From Synergistaceae bacterium (GTDB taxonomy: Bacteria > Synergistota > Synergistia > Synergistales > Aminobacteriaceae), in NCBI GenBank assembly GCA_031280275.1, contig JAITGX010000110.1:1-38911 (forward strand): DNA of 38,911 bases, written 5' to 3'. Below the pieces are notes generated by a model. The model searched no databases. It was not told where the DNA came from and was given only the letters and a program-made list of their open reading frames with translations. A program made the position numbers and the translations under genes. Each line of letters starts with the position of its first letter. The stretch's first letter is position 1. Positions 1 through 7,651 of the stretch are shown here, one piece after another.

Positions 1-118
1 GTGGCCCTGTGGCCCTGTGGCCCTGTGGCCCTGTGGCCCTGTGGCCCTGTGGCCCTGTGGCCCTGTGGCCCTGTGGCCCTGTGGCCCTGTGGCCCTGTGG
101 CCCTGTGGCCCTGTGGCC
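1..118. repeat. Octanucleotide tandem repeat (GTGGCCCT)n
   Basis: About 14.75 perfect head-to-tail copies of GTGGCCCT run from the first base of the window, so the array probably continues upstream. Eight is not a multiple of three, so a reading frame through it gives an eight-residue period (VALWPCGP), and losing or gaining one unit would shift any frame crossing it. I see no protein signal beyond the repeat and do not call a gene. Confidence 0.95.
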
Positions 119-386
119 ATTATACCAACTTAAATTAGCGATGTCATCCGTAAAACACACGATATTTAGCTCTCTTTCACAAGATTTTTGCGCTTGTCCA
201 AGCAAAACCCCGCAAGGGATTTTTATACCTTTATACCATTATACTTGCTTTCGTTAAAAAAGCAAACTCCCTCCTTGAACTTGCCTGCGGATTTGGGTAA
301 CGGAACACCGGCTGCCTTGCTGGTCCAGCAGCGGGGCTCCGCTCCACGCTCTAGGGTGACGCCAGCACGCCGTCAACAACCTTGAC
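119..386. other. Intergenic region, no gene seen
   Basis: The region between the octamer array and the 3' end of the nitrilase-fold gene. It is AT-rich at first, then GC-rich. A weak dyad near 318-332 (GCTGGTCCAGC) is the only structure seen, with no convincing terminator. Short open frames here are low-complexity and have no ribosome binding site. Confidence 0.5.
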
Positions 387-2126
387 CTATTCGGTTATCA
401 ATGGCATGTAGTATGGGGTACGTCTCGAGTTAATCAGCATTTCTTGATTGAACCACCATTCGGGCTGAACGGTACGGAATTTCACCAAAAGAGCTTTCTC
501 TTCTCTTTGAAGGTACGTCGGCTGGTCGAGCCCATAAAGAGGGTCTAACGTGTAAATACCGCTGCCTCCAAAGTAGTCCTCTCCCGTATAGTTGGCTATC
601 AGGGTATAAGCCTGCGCGCTCATGGCCACGGAATCCCACAGCGCCATCCCGCCGTCGGGATATTTGTTCGCGGATATTTCCTTTGGCAAGACCATCTGTC
701 CTCCATCAGAGCGCTTCCAAGACGAGGGCACCGCGATAACATCCGCTCGGTACACCGAGAGAATCCCGAATATCTCAGGATACCAAACCTCGTCTCCAAG
801 CATTACCCCGATAATACCAACGTCGGTTTTGAACGCCTTGATCTGGTCCCCCGCCGCCGCCCACGCGCGCTCTCCTTTGCTGAGGTGGGTTTTGCGGTAG
901 CGTCCGACCTCGTTTCCGTCACGATCGAACAGGGCAGCCGTTATGTACCAGGACTTGCCCTCTTTTTCGACGAAGCTCCCAACCACATAGGCTCTTCTCG
1001 CCTTGGCCAAGTCAGAGAAAAAATCGGCGTCTTTCTTGCCGTCTGCCCGGGCTGCGCCGTTGACGGCCAACTCCGGCAGGACGATCAAATCCGGTTTTCC
1101 CGAACCGCCTGTAGAAAGCACCTCGTCGATCAAGTGCTGCATTTTTTTCACGTTTGCGGCCCGGCTTTCTCCAGGTTGAAATTGGACAAGCAGCGCCGTC
1201 AGCTCCTTGGGTTCGGTTGTCTTGGCGTAGTTCCAAGGCCCGACGTGCAGCATGAGGTCTTTGTACAAAGAGGGTCTGCGGAACGCCAGCAAGTCCTTTC
1301 CCCTGTTGCTGTATTTTGCGGGGTCGATGTCCGCGTAGGCGAAGCGCGTTTCATGCACGTCGTCGCTTACGGTCATTCCAAGCGGAGTGGAAGCGAGGCA
1401 TTCCCCGTCCGGAGACCAAATCGCGCTGCCTCCGATCATGTGAAAACTTTTTTCGGTGTTCGACCTGTTCGCGCTGAGGATGTAGAGCCCGTTCTGCATG
1501 GCTCGGGCGGGCAGCGCCGCAATGGCCTGCGACGTGGAGTTCGTTGGGAAAGCCATTATATTCGCGCCGCTCAGCGCCGCCAGGCGGGCAGCCTCGGGAT
1601 ATGCCGCGTCCATGCAAATATTGATGGCGATACGGCCGAGTTTTGTGCCGAAGACCGGGACTCCAAGATCGCCAAACACCGACCAATGCTCCTCGGCTTC
1701 CCATTGGTGCGTTTTGCGGTAGGAGCCTATGACCCCTTCGGGTCCCACAAGAGCGGATGAATTATAATAAAGGCCGGTTTTTCTGTCCACTTCGGCCATG
1801 CCGAACACCACATAGGCGTCGTACTCCGCCGTGAGCTTCGAAAAAGCCTCAGTGGCCTTGCCCGGAATGGTGTCAACAAAAGGAGCTATGGCGTCTCTGT
1901 CGTCGTAATGATAGCCGGTCGTGGACATCTCAGGAGCGACGAGAAGCTTCGCCCCGTTTTTCATGCCCGTCTCGAAAGCCGCGGCCAATGCCTCGATGTT
2001 TTTATCCCGCTCGTTCAACGCCGGATTGAATTGCACGACGGCGGCTTTGAACGGCGGAACCGGCGCGGCAGAGGCGGAACATGACAACAGCGACAACAAC
2101 AAACATACCGCTATGCTTCTTTTCAT
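387..2126 (-). CDS. Exported tandem carbon-nitrogen hydrolase (nitrilase superfamily) with one apparently dead domain
   Basis: The product has 579 residues and two consecutive nitrilase-fold domains. The N-terminus MKRSIAVCLLLSLLSC is a signal peptide with a lipobox-like LLSC, so it is exported and perhaps lipid-anchored at Cys16. Domain 1 has a complete Glu-Lys-Cys triad: E66 (APEMSTTGY), K138 (YRKTH) and C171 (NICMDAAYPE). Domain 2, from about residue 310, keeps Glu (VLPELAVNG) and Lys (YRKTHLSKGE), but the Cys position reads Gly in VMLGDEVWYPE, so it is probably not catalytic. The family hydrolyses amides, nitriles or carbamoyl compounds; the substrate here is unknown. The start is supported by GGAG six bases before ATG. 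It is the last gene of a minus-strand cluster with a glutamate-type symporter, which suggests release of amino acids from amides outside the membrane (inference). Confidence 0.85.
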   Translation of the reverse strand: MKRSIAVCLLLSLLSCSASAAPVPPFKAAVVQFNPALNERDKNIEALAAAFETGMKNGAKLLVAPEMSTTGYHYDDRDAIAPFVDTIPGKATEAFSKLTAEYDAYVVFGMAEVDRKTGLYYNSSALVGPEGVIGSYRKTHQWEAEEHWSVFGDLGVPVFGTKLGRIAINICMDAAYPEAARLAALSGANIMAFPTNSTSQAIAALPARAMQNGLYILSANRSNTEKSFHMIGGSAIWSPDGECLASTPLGMTVSDDVHETRFAYADIDPAKYSNRGKDLLAFRRPSLYKDLMLHVGPWNYAKTTEPKELTALLVQFQPGESRAANVKKMQHLIDEVLSTGGSGKPDLIVLPELAVNGAARADGKKDADFFSDLAKARRAYVVGSFVEKEGKSWYITAALFDRDGNEVGRYRKTHLSKGERAWAAAGDQIKAFKTDVGIIGVMLGDEVWYPEIFGILSVYRADVIAVPSSWKRSDGGQMVLPKEISANKYPDGGMALWDSVAMSAQAYTLIANYTGEDYFGGSGIYTLDPLYGLDQPTYLQREEKALLVKFRTVQPEWWFNQEMLINSRRTPYYMPLITE

Positions 2127-2154
2127 CGGTATCTCCTTTTTTTTAAACCTATCG

Positions 2155-2475
2155 CTAATTCAATTTGAGCGCGTGTTCCAGTTTTCGGCCAGGTCCGTGT
2201 TCCGGGGTCAGCCGGAACAGCTTTTCGAGCGCCGACAAAGAGTCCGCCTTCGAGCCCATCGCCGCCAGCGTTATGGCGAGATCGTACCAATATTCGGTTT
2301 CGTACCGCATTTCGCCCGCGATTTCCTGATACAGCAGCAGGGCTTCCCGGTATTCTTTCCTCGTCAGGTGCTCTTTGGCCTCCGAGAACTTCCCCAGGGC
2401 GGCCCTTTTCTTGAGCCGCCCCCAAGCGTATACCATGAGGCATATCGCGGCCCCGCAGACGATGTAATCCAGCAT
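2155..2475 (-). CDS. Small membrane-anchored TPR-like protein
   Basis: A 106-residue protein with one N-terminal membrane segment (about residues 3-19, DYIVCGAAICLMVYAWG). A helical soluble part follows, with the A/Y/L spacing of tetratricopeptide repeats (roughly residues 28-95: FSEAKEHLTRKEYREALLLY, then LAITLAAMGSKADSLSALEK). It starts 15 bases after the symporter stop with GGAGG just upstream of ATG, so it is co-transcribed. TPR proteins are adaptors; a role as an accessory or assembly factor for the neighbouring symporter or the exported hydrolase is only a guess from position. No catalytic motif is visible. Confidence 0.7.
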   Translation of the reverse strand: MLDYIVCGAAICLMVYAWGRLKKRAALGKFSEAKEHLTRKEYREALLLYQEIAGEMRYETEYWYDLAITLAAMGSKADSLSALEKLFRLTPEHGPGRKLEHALKLN

Positions 2476-2490
2476 CGCGTCCTCCGCCCT

Positions 2491-3924
2491 TTACGCGATA
2501 CCCTCTTCTTTCGCCAGCTCATCGACGATTTCTTTCTCTCCGGTTCTCAGCTCCGCGAGAGGAGTCTTTCCATGCCACCCGTTCAGCGCCGCGGCAAGGA
2601 CGATGCAGACGACCGTCGCGGTCAGCAGCGCGATCGCGGGCAGCATTATCGTCCCATTGGCCGCCAGAATCGGAAGCCCGGAGACGACGGCGATCTCGAT
2701 GAACGAGATGAAGATGTACGCCATGCCGTAGTCCTCCAGGGTTTTGCTCTTGAACATGGGATCGACCACCCTGAGCAGGGTGACGCCTATGGCCACCACG
2801 CCCGTGTTCCAGCCGAATACGAAGATGCCGCGCTCAAACCAGAAATTATGGAAGACCTTGGGCGCTAACAACAGGAAAAACAAAGTGATAATGACGATAC
2901 CGAACAGAAAGAGCAGGACCATCGGGACCGCGTACTTGACGACGACCGACACTTGAATACTCGCAATGCCGAACGCCACCAAATAGTCCGTCACCCAAGA
3001 ACCTATGCGGTTAATGACGTGCTTGTCCACGTAATGCCCAAGCTTTATCGCGTCCAGTCCCTTTTGAATCACAACTCCGGCCAGCATGGAAAGGCACATC
3101 ATCGGTATCTCGTACTTGCCGGGCATCACGGTTTTTGTCAGGTTATAAGCGGCATAGCCCACCGCGAAGGCGGCCATCACCAGGGCGAAATGCCAGGTGA
3201 AGGGGTCCAGCGCGATGGGGCTCACGGTCTCGCGCCCCATCGAGACCCTTTCCTCCTCTCTGACGAAACCGGTGAGCATACTGTCCGGAAGGCTCTTGAT
3301 ATCCTTGACCAGGCGCGTCCAGCCCCTGCGCGTGGCGATATTGATGAGGATCATGCCCACGATAAGCCCCGACAGCAGACCCACCGTCGCCGACGTGTAG
3401 CCCACGGTCATGGCGTCTTCCCAGCCGTAGTTCTTCAGGGTGGTTCCAATGGCGGTGGCGTATCCGTGACCGCCGACGAAGCCCGCCGGAAGCATCAGGC
3501 CGAAGCCCTTGTTGAGGTCTGGGAACACCACCTCCAGAACCATAACCCCAAACAACAGCGCGGCCCCGAACTGGAACGTCTCGCTGGCCAGGTTATAGAA
3601 AAAGGTGTCGCCGACGTCCTTGACCACGTTCTTCAGGGAGATCTTGTTTTTCTTTTCACTGCCGCCGAAAAACAGCGTCGCAAAAAGAACCACGACAAGA
3701 AGGTAGGGATAGGAACTCATGTAGGGCGGCCCGTTTTGCCGCGCCGCGAACGGAATCACATTGAGGAACTGCCACCCGCCGATCAGAGCCAGGAAACCCG
3801 CTATGAGTGAGCTGGGAAGGTATATGTACTGAAAAATCTTCACTTTTGACCGGATAAGGTGCGCGATCACCAAAATGATAGACATCAAACCGAAATCCAT
3901 CAGCATTTCATACGGTCCGAACAT
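2491..3924 (-). CDS. gltS: Sodium:glutamate symporter, GltS family
   Basis: A 477-residue polytopic membrane protein with about ten to twelve hydrophobic segments. The family signature PAGFVGGHGYATAIG lies at about residues 146-160, in the first re-entrant region of GltS-type carriers. A second hydrophobic inverted half follows a hydrophilic linker (about residues 205-235). GltS proteins import glutamate, or related acidic amino acids, with sodium ions. The start ATG is preceded by AGGAGG at about ten bases. It lies between the alpha/beta hydrolase gene upstream and the TPR gene downstream in one minus-strand unit. The closeness to GltS is clear, but substrate specificity cannot be read from sequence, so another carboxylate is possible. 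Confidence 0.85.
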   Translation of the reverse strand: MFGPYEMLMDFGLMSIILVIAHLIRSKVKIFQYIYLPSSLIAGFLALIGGWQFLNVIPFAARQNGPPYMSSYPYLLVVVLFATLFFGGSEKKNKISLKNVVKDVGDTFFYNLASETFQFGAALLFGVMVLEVVFPDLNKGFGLMLPAGFVGGHGYATAIGTTLKNYGWEDAMTVGYTSATVGLLSGLIVGMILINIATRRGWTRLVKDIKSLPDSMLTGFVREEERVSMGRETVSPIALDPFTWHFALVMAAFAVGYAAYNLTKTVMPGKYEIPMMCLSMLAGVVIQKGLDAIKLGHYVDKHVINRIGSWVTDYLVAFGIASIQVSVVVKYAVPMVLLFLFGIVIITLFFLLLAPKVFHNFWFERGIFVFGWNTGVVAIGVTLLRVVDPMFKSKTLEDYGMAYIFISFIEIAVVSGLPILAANGTIMLPAIALLTATVVCIVLAAALNGWHGKTPLAELRTGEKEIVDELAKEEGIA

Positions 3925-3954
3925 GCCCTTTCATCCTCCTCTTTTCTCAATTCT

Positions 3955-4004
3955 ATATAAAGGGCGCCCGTGTGGGGCAAAGCCCCACGGGGGCGCGTTT
4001 TATC
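3955..4004. terminator. GC-rich hairpin between hydrolase and symporter genes
   Basis: A long hairpin: GCGCCCGTGTGGGGC and GCCCCACGGGGGCGC pair with one mismatch around an AAA loop. On the plus side it is followed by GTTTT; on the minus side by CTTTATATAG. It lies inside the minus-strand cluster, so it may act as an attenuator, a partial terminator or an mRNA-stabilising structure. Its GGGGC..GCCCC core resembles the core of the dispersed repeat family in this window. Confidence 0.5.
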
Positions 4005-4020
4005 CGGACTACAGATGTTA

Positions 4021-4950
4021 CTACAGATGTTTTTTGAAAAACTCCGCCATTGCCGCCGTCAGACCATTCAGCTTCGGGTCGTTGTCGAACATCCACTCGT
4101 TGTGTTTGCCCTCCACCCAATAGAGCAGCTTGGGTTCTTTGGCGAGGCGGTACGCCTCCTCCGCCTCCACCTTGTCGTGCAGCTCGTTGTAGCGGCCATG
4201 CCCTATGAACAGGGCGCGCGGCGCGAGCTTCGGCAAAAGCTCCTCGATATTGAAACGGAGGAAGGACTCCCCGATCACCGTGGACATGGGAGTGGGAAAT
4301 TCCTCGCCGTCGTTGTCCTTCGCGATCGAGGCGTCCACGCCTCCGTTCAGTTTTTTCAGCGTTTGATCCACGTAAAAGCCGCCGCTCTCCTCGATGTTGG
4401 GATAGCAGACGTAAGGATGGCGGAGTACCGGATCACCGGTGGTGACACGGGTCTTTTTGTCTTCTTCCAGCATGCGCAGTATCTTGTAATACTTGTCGTT
4501 TCCCATGCCCATGTGCATCCAGCGCGTCCCATTGACAAAGGAATTCAGCATGGCGACCGCCTTTACCGTTTCATCCCTGGCGGCCACGGCGACGCACACC
4601 GCCCCGCCCGTACCCCAGCCGATCAGGCCGACGCGCTCAGCGTCCACTTCAGATTGGGTCTTCACGAACGTGACGGCGTTGCAAATATCGTCCACTTCCA
4701 TCTCCAGCGTCGTGTACTTGGGCGTTCCGCCGCTGGGCTTGAACCCGCGGTAGTCAAACCCCATGCAGACAAAGCCGTGAGCCGTCATCGCGCGGGCAAA
4801 CAGGGCGGGATAAACCTTGTTCAAGCCCGTCCAGCCAGAGTTGGCCACAATACAACGCCGCTTCTCGCCTTCTTTGTAGTCTTCGGGGAGGTATATCGTT
4901 CCCTTCATGAGGCTGCCTTCACTGTAAAACGTCACATCGCGCGTTTTCAC
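4021..4950 (-). CDS. Alpha/beta hydrolase (dienelactone hydrolase-like) with glycine at the nucleophile position
   Basis: A 309-residue alpha/beta-hydrolase-fold protein. The nucleophile-elbow region reads GLIGWGTGG (about residues 108-116), so the usual Gly-X-Ser-X-Gly is Gly-Trp-Gly-Thr-Gly; the codon is GGT, not a serine codon. A late His (GKHNEWM) and acidic residues around FIGHGRYNELHD are in the expected places. It has no signal peptide and is probably cytoplasmic. I prefer the GTG at 4950 (MKTRDVTFYSEG) because AAGGGTGA lies five bases upstream; a GTG at 4959 is in frame but overlaps that ribosome binding site. It is the first gene of the minus-strand cluster, under a long leader. Without the serine it may use another mechanism or be a non-hydrolytic member. 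Confidence 0.75.
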   Translation of the reverse strand: MKTRDVTFYSEGSLMKGTIYLPEDYKEGEKRRCIVANSGWTGLNKVYPALFARAMTAHGFVCMGFDYRGFKPSGGTPKYTTLEMEVDDICNAVTFVKTQSEVDAERVGLIGWGTGGAVCVAVAARDETVKAVAMLNSFVNGTRWMHMGMGNDKYYKILRMLEEDKKTRVTTGDPVLRHPYVCYPNIEESGGFYVDQTLKKLNGGVDASIAKDNDGEEFPTPMSTVIGESFLRFNIEELLPKLAPRALFIGHGRYNELHDKVEAEEAYRLAKEPKLLYWVEGKHNEWMFDNDPKLNGLTAAMAEFFKKHL

Positions 4951-4964
4951 CGCTATCACCCTTT

Positions 4965-4996
4965 CTAAATAGATAAATAACTAAATAGATAAACAA
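4965..4996. repeat. Two direct copies of a 16-bp AT-rich sequence
   Basis: CTAAATAGATAAATAA at 4965-4980 and CTAAATAGATAAACAA at 4981-4996 are adjacent direct repeats, differing at one base. They lie just upstream of the ribosome binding site of the alpha/beta hydrolase gene. A tandem operator for the divergent RpiR-type regulator is possible, but nothing shows this directly. Confidence 0.6.
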
Positions 4997-4998
4997 AA

Positions 4999-5081
4999 GG
5001 AAACGCTGACTAAGCCCTTGCGGGGCTCTGCCCCACGCCCCGCTTAGGGGTCATAGACCCCCCCATTAAGCGGCGCTTCTA
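4999..5081. repeat. Dispersed palindromic element, copy A
   Basis: It begins GGAAACGCTGACTAAG and ends near AAGCGGCGCTTCT, with the shared core GGGGCTCTGCCCCACG and a TTAGGGGTC..GACCCC dyad. This copy lies in the untranslated leader of the minus-strand cluster. It is the most diverged at its right end. Confidence 0.75.
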
Positions 5082-5302
5082 AAAAAATAGCTCCAATCGC
5101 GCTTACGCCGCTCTGCGAACACTATTGGTATTTTTTGACAGTCACCTCCCCGGTATCGCCGCTGCCCTTGAAAAAATCCCCTGTCTTTATGACGTCGATT
5201 CAGATACTTCAGGGATTGCTCAAGGTTTATTTGAAAAGTGATTTAAGCGCAAATAAGTCATGGAATTTTTACAATTTTGATTGTTGAGCTTTATTGCTAG
5301 GA
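5082..5302. other. Long leader/intergenic region of the minus-strand cluster
   Basis: This stretch has no gene. On the minus strand it would be about 300 bases of 5' leader between the promoter near 5303-5331 and the hydrolase start. A strong ribosome-binding-like GGGGAGG (minus strand, 5145-5151) has no useful start codon at proper spacing: the overlapping GTG opens only seven codons. It may be the relic of a displaced gene start or part of an RNA structure. Confidence 0.4.
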
Positions 5303-5331
5303 AGCATAGAGCACCAAAAGAAAAATGTCAA
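5303..5331 (-). promoter_or_regulatory. Sigma-70-type promoter for the minus-strand cluster
   Basis: Read on the minus strand: TTGACA (5331-5326), a 17-base spacer, then TATGCT (5308-5303). The -35 is a consensus match and the spacing is optimal. A second, weaker set upstream on the same strand is TTGACA (5367-5362), 18 bases, TATAAA (5343-5338). Both point toward the hydrolase-symporter-nitrilase cluster. Confidence 0.7.
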
Positions 5332-5390
5332 CTCTTTTTTATAAATTTTGCTAATAAAATATGTCAAATTTTCAAGAGCGCATCTGCCGC

Positions 5391-5419
5391 TTGCGTTTCC
5401 TGAACTCCAACTCTAGGAT
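5391..5419 (+). promoter_or_regulatory. Candidate promoter of the RpiR-type regulator
   Basis: TTGCGT, 17 bases, TAGGAT, placing a transcription start near 5426, just ahead of the regulator gene. The match is moderate. It sits back to back with the minus-strand promoters, so one bound regulator could control both directions. Confidence 0.45.
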
Positions 5420-5463
5420 ATTGGAGGCTTTGATTTTTTATTTTGAAAGAGAGCGTGTATTTG

Positions 5464-6372
5464 ATGAGTAAGATGGAGTCGATTGCCGAACGCCAGTCCA
5501 ACGTTTTTTCCACGCTGAACGCCGCCGCGCAAAACCTGCCTCATCGGCAAAGGGAGCTTTGCGCATATATTTTGAGCCATTATCAGGAAGCGGCGTTTTA
5601 CTCCATGGAAGCCTTGGCGGAGGCGTCCAACACCAGCCTTTCCACGGTGGTGAGAACCACCAAGGCTTTAGGATACGACACCTACCGGGACTTGCAAAAG
5701 GACATGCACAAAACGCTCTTCAAAAACAACTTTTCGGTCTGGTGGGAACTGGAACGTTCGTTAGATAACTTCAGTGAAGACGACCCTGAAGAATCCACGT
5801 TCACATGGGTAGCGAGGGACAACGTAGAAGCCGTGCAAAACACCGCCACGCCGCAGTTGCTGAATGACTTCAAAATCGTGGCGGATATTCTGGATGGAGC
5901 CGGTAAGATCGGGATATTTGGAACACGTTCCACGAAAGCCGTCGCTTTTTACTTCTACTATATGCTGCAGCAGTTTTCACACAACGCATTTTTGTTGGAC
6001 GCCATAGGTTCAGACCAGCTCTACGACGAGCTTTTGAACTTCACGCCGAACGATGTTCTCTTTATGCTGTCTCTTGGCTGGCCTCATTTTGCGACACGTA
6101 CTTTGAACGCCGTTGAATTTGCGGCCAAAAATAAACTTCCCACGATCTTGATAACCAATCATCCGGTGTGCCCCGCCGTTCAGCACGCGAACATTACCTT
6201 GTACGCCGCTCCAACCCAGCGGCATTATTCGCTTGTACCGGTGCTTACGCTTATAGAAGGCCTCGTGGTAGAGCTGGGCAGGCGCAAGAAGTCAGCCGCG
6301 CGCACAAAAATACGCAGAATCGAACAGGTGCTCACCGAAGAAAACGTAACGTATAAACCGAATTCTCAGTGA
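5464..6372 (+). CDS. RpiR-family transcriptional regulator (HTH + SIS)
   Basis: A 302-residue regulator. The N-terminal helix-turn-helix covers about residues 15-80 (LPHRQRELCAYILSHY, then SMEALAEASNTSLSTVVRTT). A SIS sugar-isomerase-type ligand-binding fold covers about residues 120-270 (GAGKIGIFGTRSTKAVAFYF, FMLSLGWPHF, ILITNHP). RpiR regulators usually sense phosphosugars or related metabolites. ATG at 5464 has AAAGAGAG about ten bases upstream; an in-frame TTG at 5443 would add seven residues but lies very close to the predicted transcription start. The gene is divergent from the hydrolase/symporter cluster and upstream of a DUF6282 gene, so either may be its target (inference from position). 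Confidence 0.85.
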   Translation: MSKMESIAERQSNVFSTLNAAAQNLPHRQRELCAYILSHYQEAAFYSMEALAEASNTSLSTVVRTTKALGYDTYRDLQKDMHKTLFKNNFSVWWELERSLDNFSEDDPEESTFTWVARDNVEAVQNTATPQLLNDFKIVADILDGAGKIGIFGTRSTKAVAFYFYYMLQQFSHNAFLLDAIGSDQLYDELLNFTPNDVLFMLSLGWPHFATRTLNAVEFAAKNKLPTILITNHPVCPAVQHANITLYAAPTQRHYSLVPVLTLIEGLVVELGRRKKSAARTKIRRIEQVLTEENVTYKPNSQ

Positions 6373-6450
6373 CGGGCAGCCGTCTCTGCGCAGGGGAGGG
6401 CGGCGTTATCCCTTCTTGATGCCTTTGCCCTGAAGGGAATGACGTATCAA

Positions 6451-6478
6451 TTGCTTTTTTCATAGACCAAAGTATAAT
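6451..6478 (+). promoter_or_regulatory. Promoter of the DUF6282 gene
   Basis: TTGCTT (6451-6456), a 16-base spacer and a perfect TATAAT (6473-6478). Transcription would start near 6485 and give a leader of about 155 bases before the leader-peptide start at 6642. Confidence 0.6.
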
Positions 6479-6484
6479 TATTTT

Positions 6485-6641
6485 ATTATAGTTTTATAAA
6501 CTCTGCCTGGAGTGGAGGGTATATAAGTTCTAGATATGTCCAGAATGCAGTTTCCTCGCGGGCCACTGGCGTACGGCGTACAGTGAACGAGTCTGCTGGA
6601 TGAGTCGAGCCGGCAGCGGCAACAAGCTGGGAGGAGAAAGA
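6485..6641 (+). other. Structured leader upstream of the DUF6282 gene
   Basis: The second half holds two plausible hairpins: CACTG..CAGTG around 6566-6587, enclosing a TAC..GTA pair, and CTGCTGG..CCGGCAG around 6593-6616 with a ten-base loop. They lie just before the strong ribosome binding site GGGAGGAG. I could not match this to a named riboswitch class; it may be a regulatory leader. Confidence 0.35.
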
Positions 6642-6683
6642 ATGCGCTGGTTGAGGTCACTGAGCGACGGATTCTGCCCATGA
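6642..6683 (+). CDS. Putative 13-residue leader peptide coupled to the DUF6282 gene
   Basis: ATG at 6642 is preceded by an excellent ribosome binding site (GGGAGGAGAAAG). It opens 13 codons, MRWLRSLSDGFCP, ending in TGA at 6681-6683. The stop overlaps the ATG of the next gene at 6680 as ATGA. The downstream gene has no good ribosome binding site of its own, so translation is probably coupled. The alternative is that the downstream protein begins here and a sequencing or real frameshift separates the two. Confidence 0.5.
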   Translation: MRWLRSLSDGFCP

Positions 6684-7573
6684 ATACCACCGACACGAAA
6701 AAAGCGGCTCTCGAACTGCTCCGCGACGCTGTTGATATGCACGTACACAGCACACCAAGCCATTTTCCGAGGCTCATTGACGACTTGGACTTGGCGGAGT
6801 CCGTTGCCGGAGCGGCCATGCGCGGCGCGGTGGTGAAGTTCCACGGCGGCTGCACGGCGGCGCGCGCGTACCTCGCCAACAAACACGCGGGGCGGGAAGC
6901 GCTTTTCGGATCGATAACGCTGAACGGCTTTGTTGGGGGCGTCAACCCCCTCGCAGTTGAAGCCGAAGTGCTGCTAGGAGCAAAGATCGTCTGGTTCCCC
7001 ACAATCCACGCCGCGAACCACATCATCTATTACGGCGGCGCCGAGTGGCGCCACATGAAAGCGGAGCGGTCTCTGCCGTCTCCCAGGCGCGGTATCGCCG
7101 CGACCGACGCGGAGGGCCGCCTGCTGCCGGAGGTTTTAGACGTTCTGGACGTGGCCGCGAAGTACGACATATGCGTGGCAACCGGCCATCTTTCCATCAG
7201 CGAGTCCGTGGCGCTTTGCAGAGAAGCCGCTCGGCGCGGGGTGAAGAAGATCGTCCTCACTCACGCGGACTTCGAGACACAGAAAGTACCGCTGGACTTG
7301 CAGGCGGCGCTTTCCAAAGAGGGCGTTTTGATTGAGAAGACGGCCCTTACCGTCGTGTTGGGCCACATCGGCATCGAGGAAATGGCTCAAGGCATTGCCG
7401 AAATTGGTCCAGAGCGTTGTATCCTCGCGACGGACTTCGGCCAGGCAAATAATCCGCCGATACCCCAGGGCTTTTCTGAAATTTTATCCGCTTTGCTTGA
7501 TAATGGCCTGACTCCAAAAGCTTTGGAGATGATGATAAGGCACAATCCCAAGAGGATGCTGGGGTTGGAGTGA
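6680..7573 (+). CDS. DUF6282-type metal-dependent hydrolase (amidohydrolase/PHP-like)
   Basis: A 297-residue protein with TIM-barrel metal-hydrolase motifs: a His-X-His near the N-terminus (VDMHVHS, H21 and H23), FPTIHAANH near residue 115, ATGHLS and LTHADF in the middle, and a late ATDFGQ carrying the likely metal-binding Asp. These match the DUF6282 group related to amidohydrolases; the substrate is unknown. It has no signal peptide, so it is cytoplasmic. ATG at 6680 has no clear ribosome binding site and is reached by ATGA overlap with a 13-codon upstream frame. It follows the RpiR regulator in the same direction but has its own promoter. Confidence 0.75.
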   Translation: MNTTDTKKAALELLRDAVDMHVHSTPSHFPRLIDDLDLAESVAGAAMRGAVVKFHGGCTAARAYLANKHAGREALFGSITLNGFVGGVNPLAVEAEVLLGAKIVWFPTIHAANHIIYYGGAEWRHMKAERSLPSPRRGIAATDAEGRLLPEVLDVLDVAAKYDICVATGHLSISESVALCREAARRGVKKIVLTHADFETQKVPLDLQAALSKEGVLIEKTALTVVLGHIGIEEMAQGIAEIGPERCILATDFGQANNPPIPQGFSEILSALLDNGLTPKALEMMIRHNPKRMLGLE

Positions 7574-7617
7574 GGGGGAAGGGCTTGTGTTTTATCGAGG
7601 TAATGTGTCCCGTTCTA

Positions 7618-7645
7618 TTGAAATCCGTCAATTAAGTGATATTAT
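7618..7645 (+). promoter_or_regulatory. Candidate promoter of the Sel1-repeat gene
   Basis: TTGAAA, 16 bases, TATTAT. The predicted transcription start (about 7652) coincides with the ATG of the next gene, which lacks a ribosome binding site. The mRNA may therefore be leaderless, or the true start may be further in. Confidence 0.4.
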
Positions 7646-7651
7646 TGATTT

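Noticed and set aside
9-257. Open frame through the octamer repeat (VALWPCGP repeats)
   Set aside because: It is the forced translation of an eight-base tandem repeat and has no ribosome binding site or recognisable domain.
885-1760. Long plus-strand open frame opposite the nitrilase gene
   Set aside because: It is antisense to a gene with clear catalytic motifs, is Arg/Val-rich without domain signals, and reflects GC-rich codon shadowing.
5122-5145. Seven-codon minus-strand frame at a GGGGAGG sequence
   Set aside because: Its GTG lies inside the ribosome-binding-like sequence, so it cannot be a normal start.
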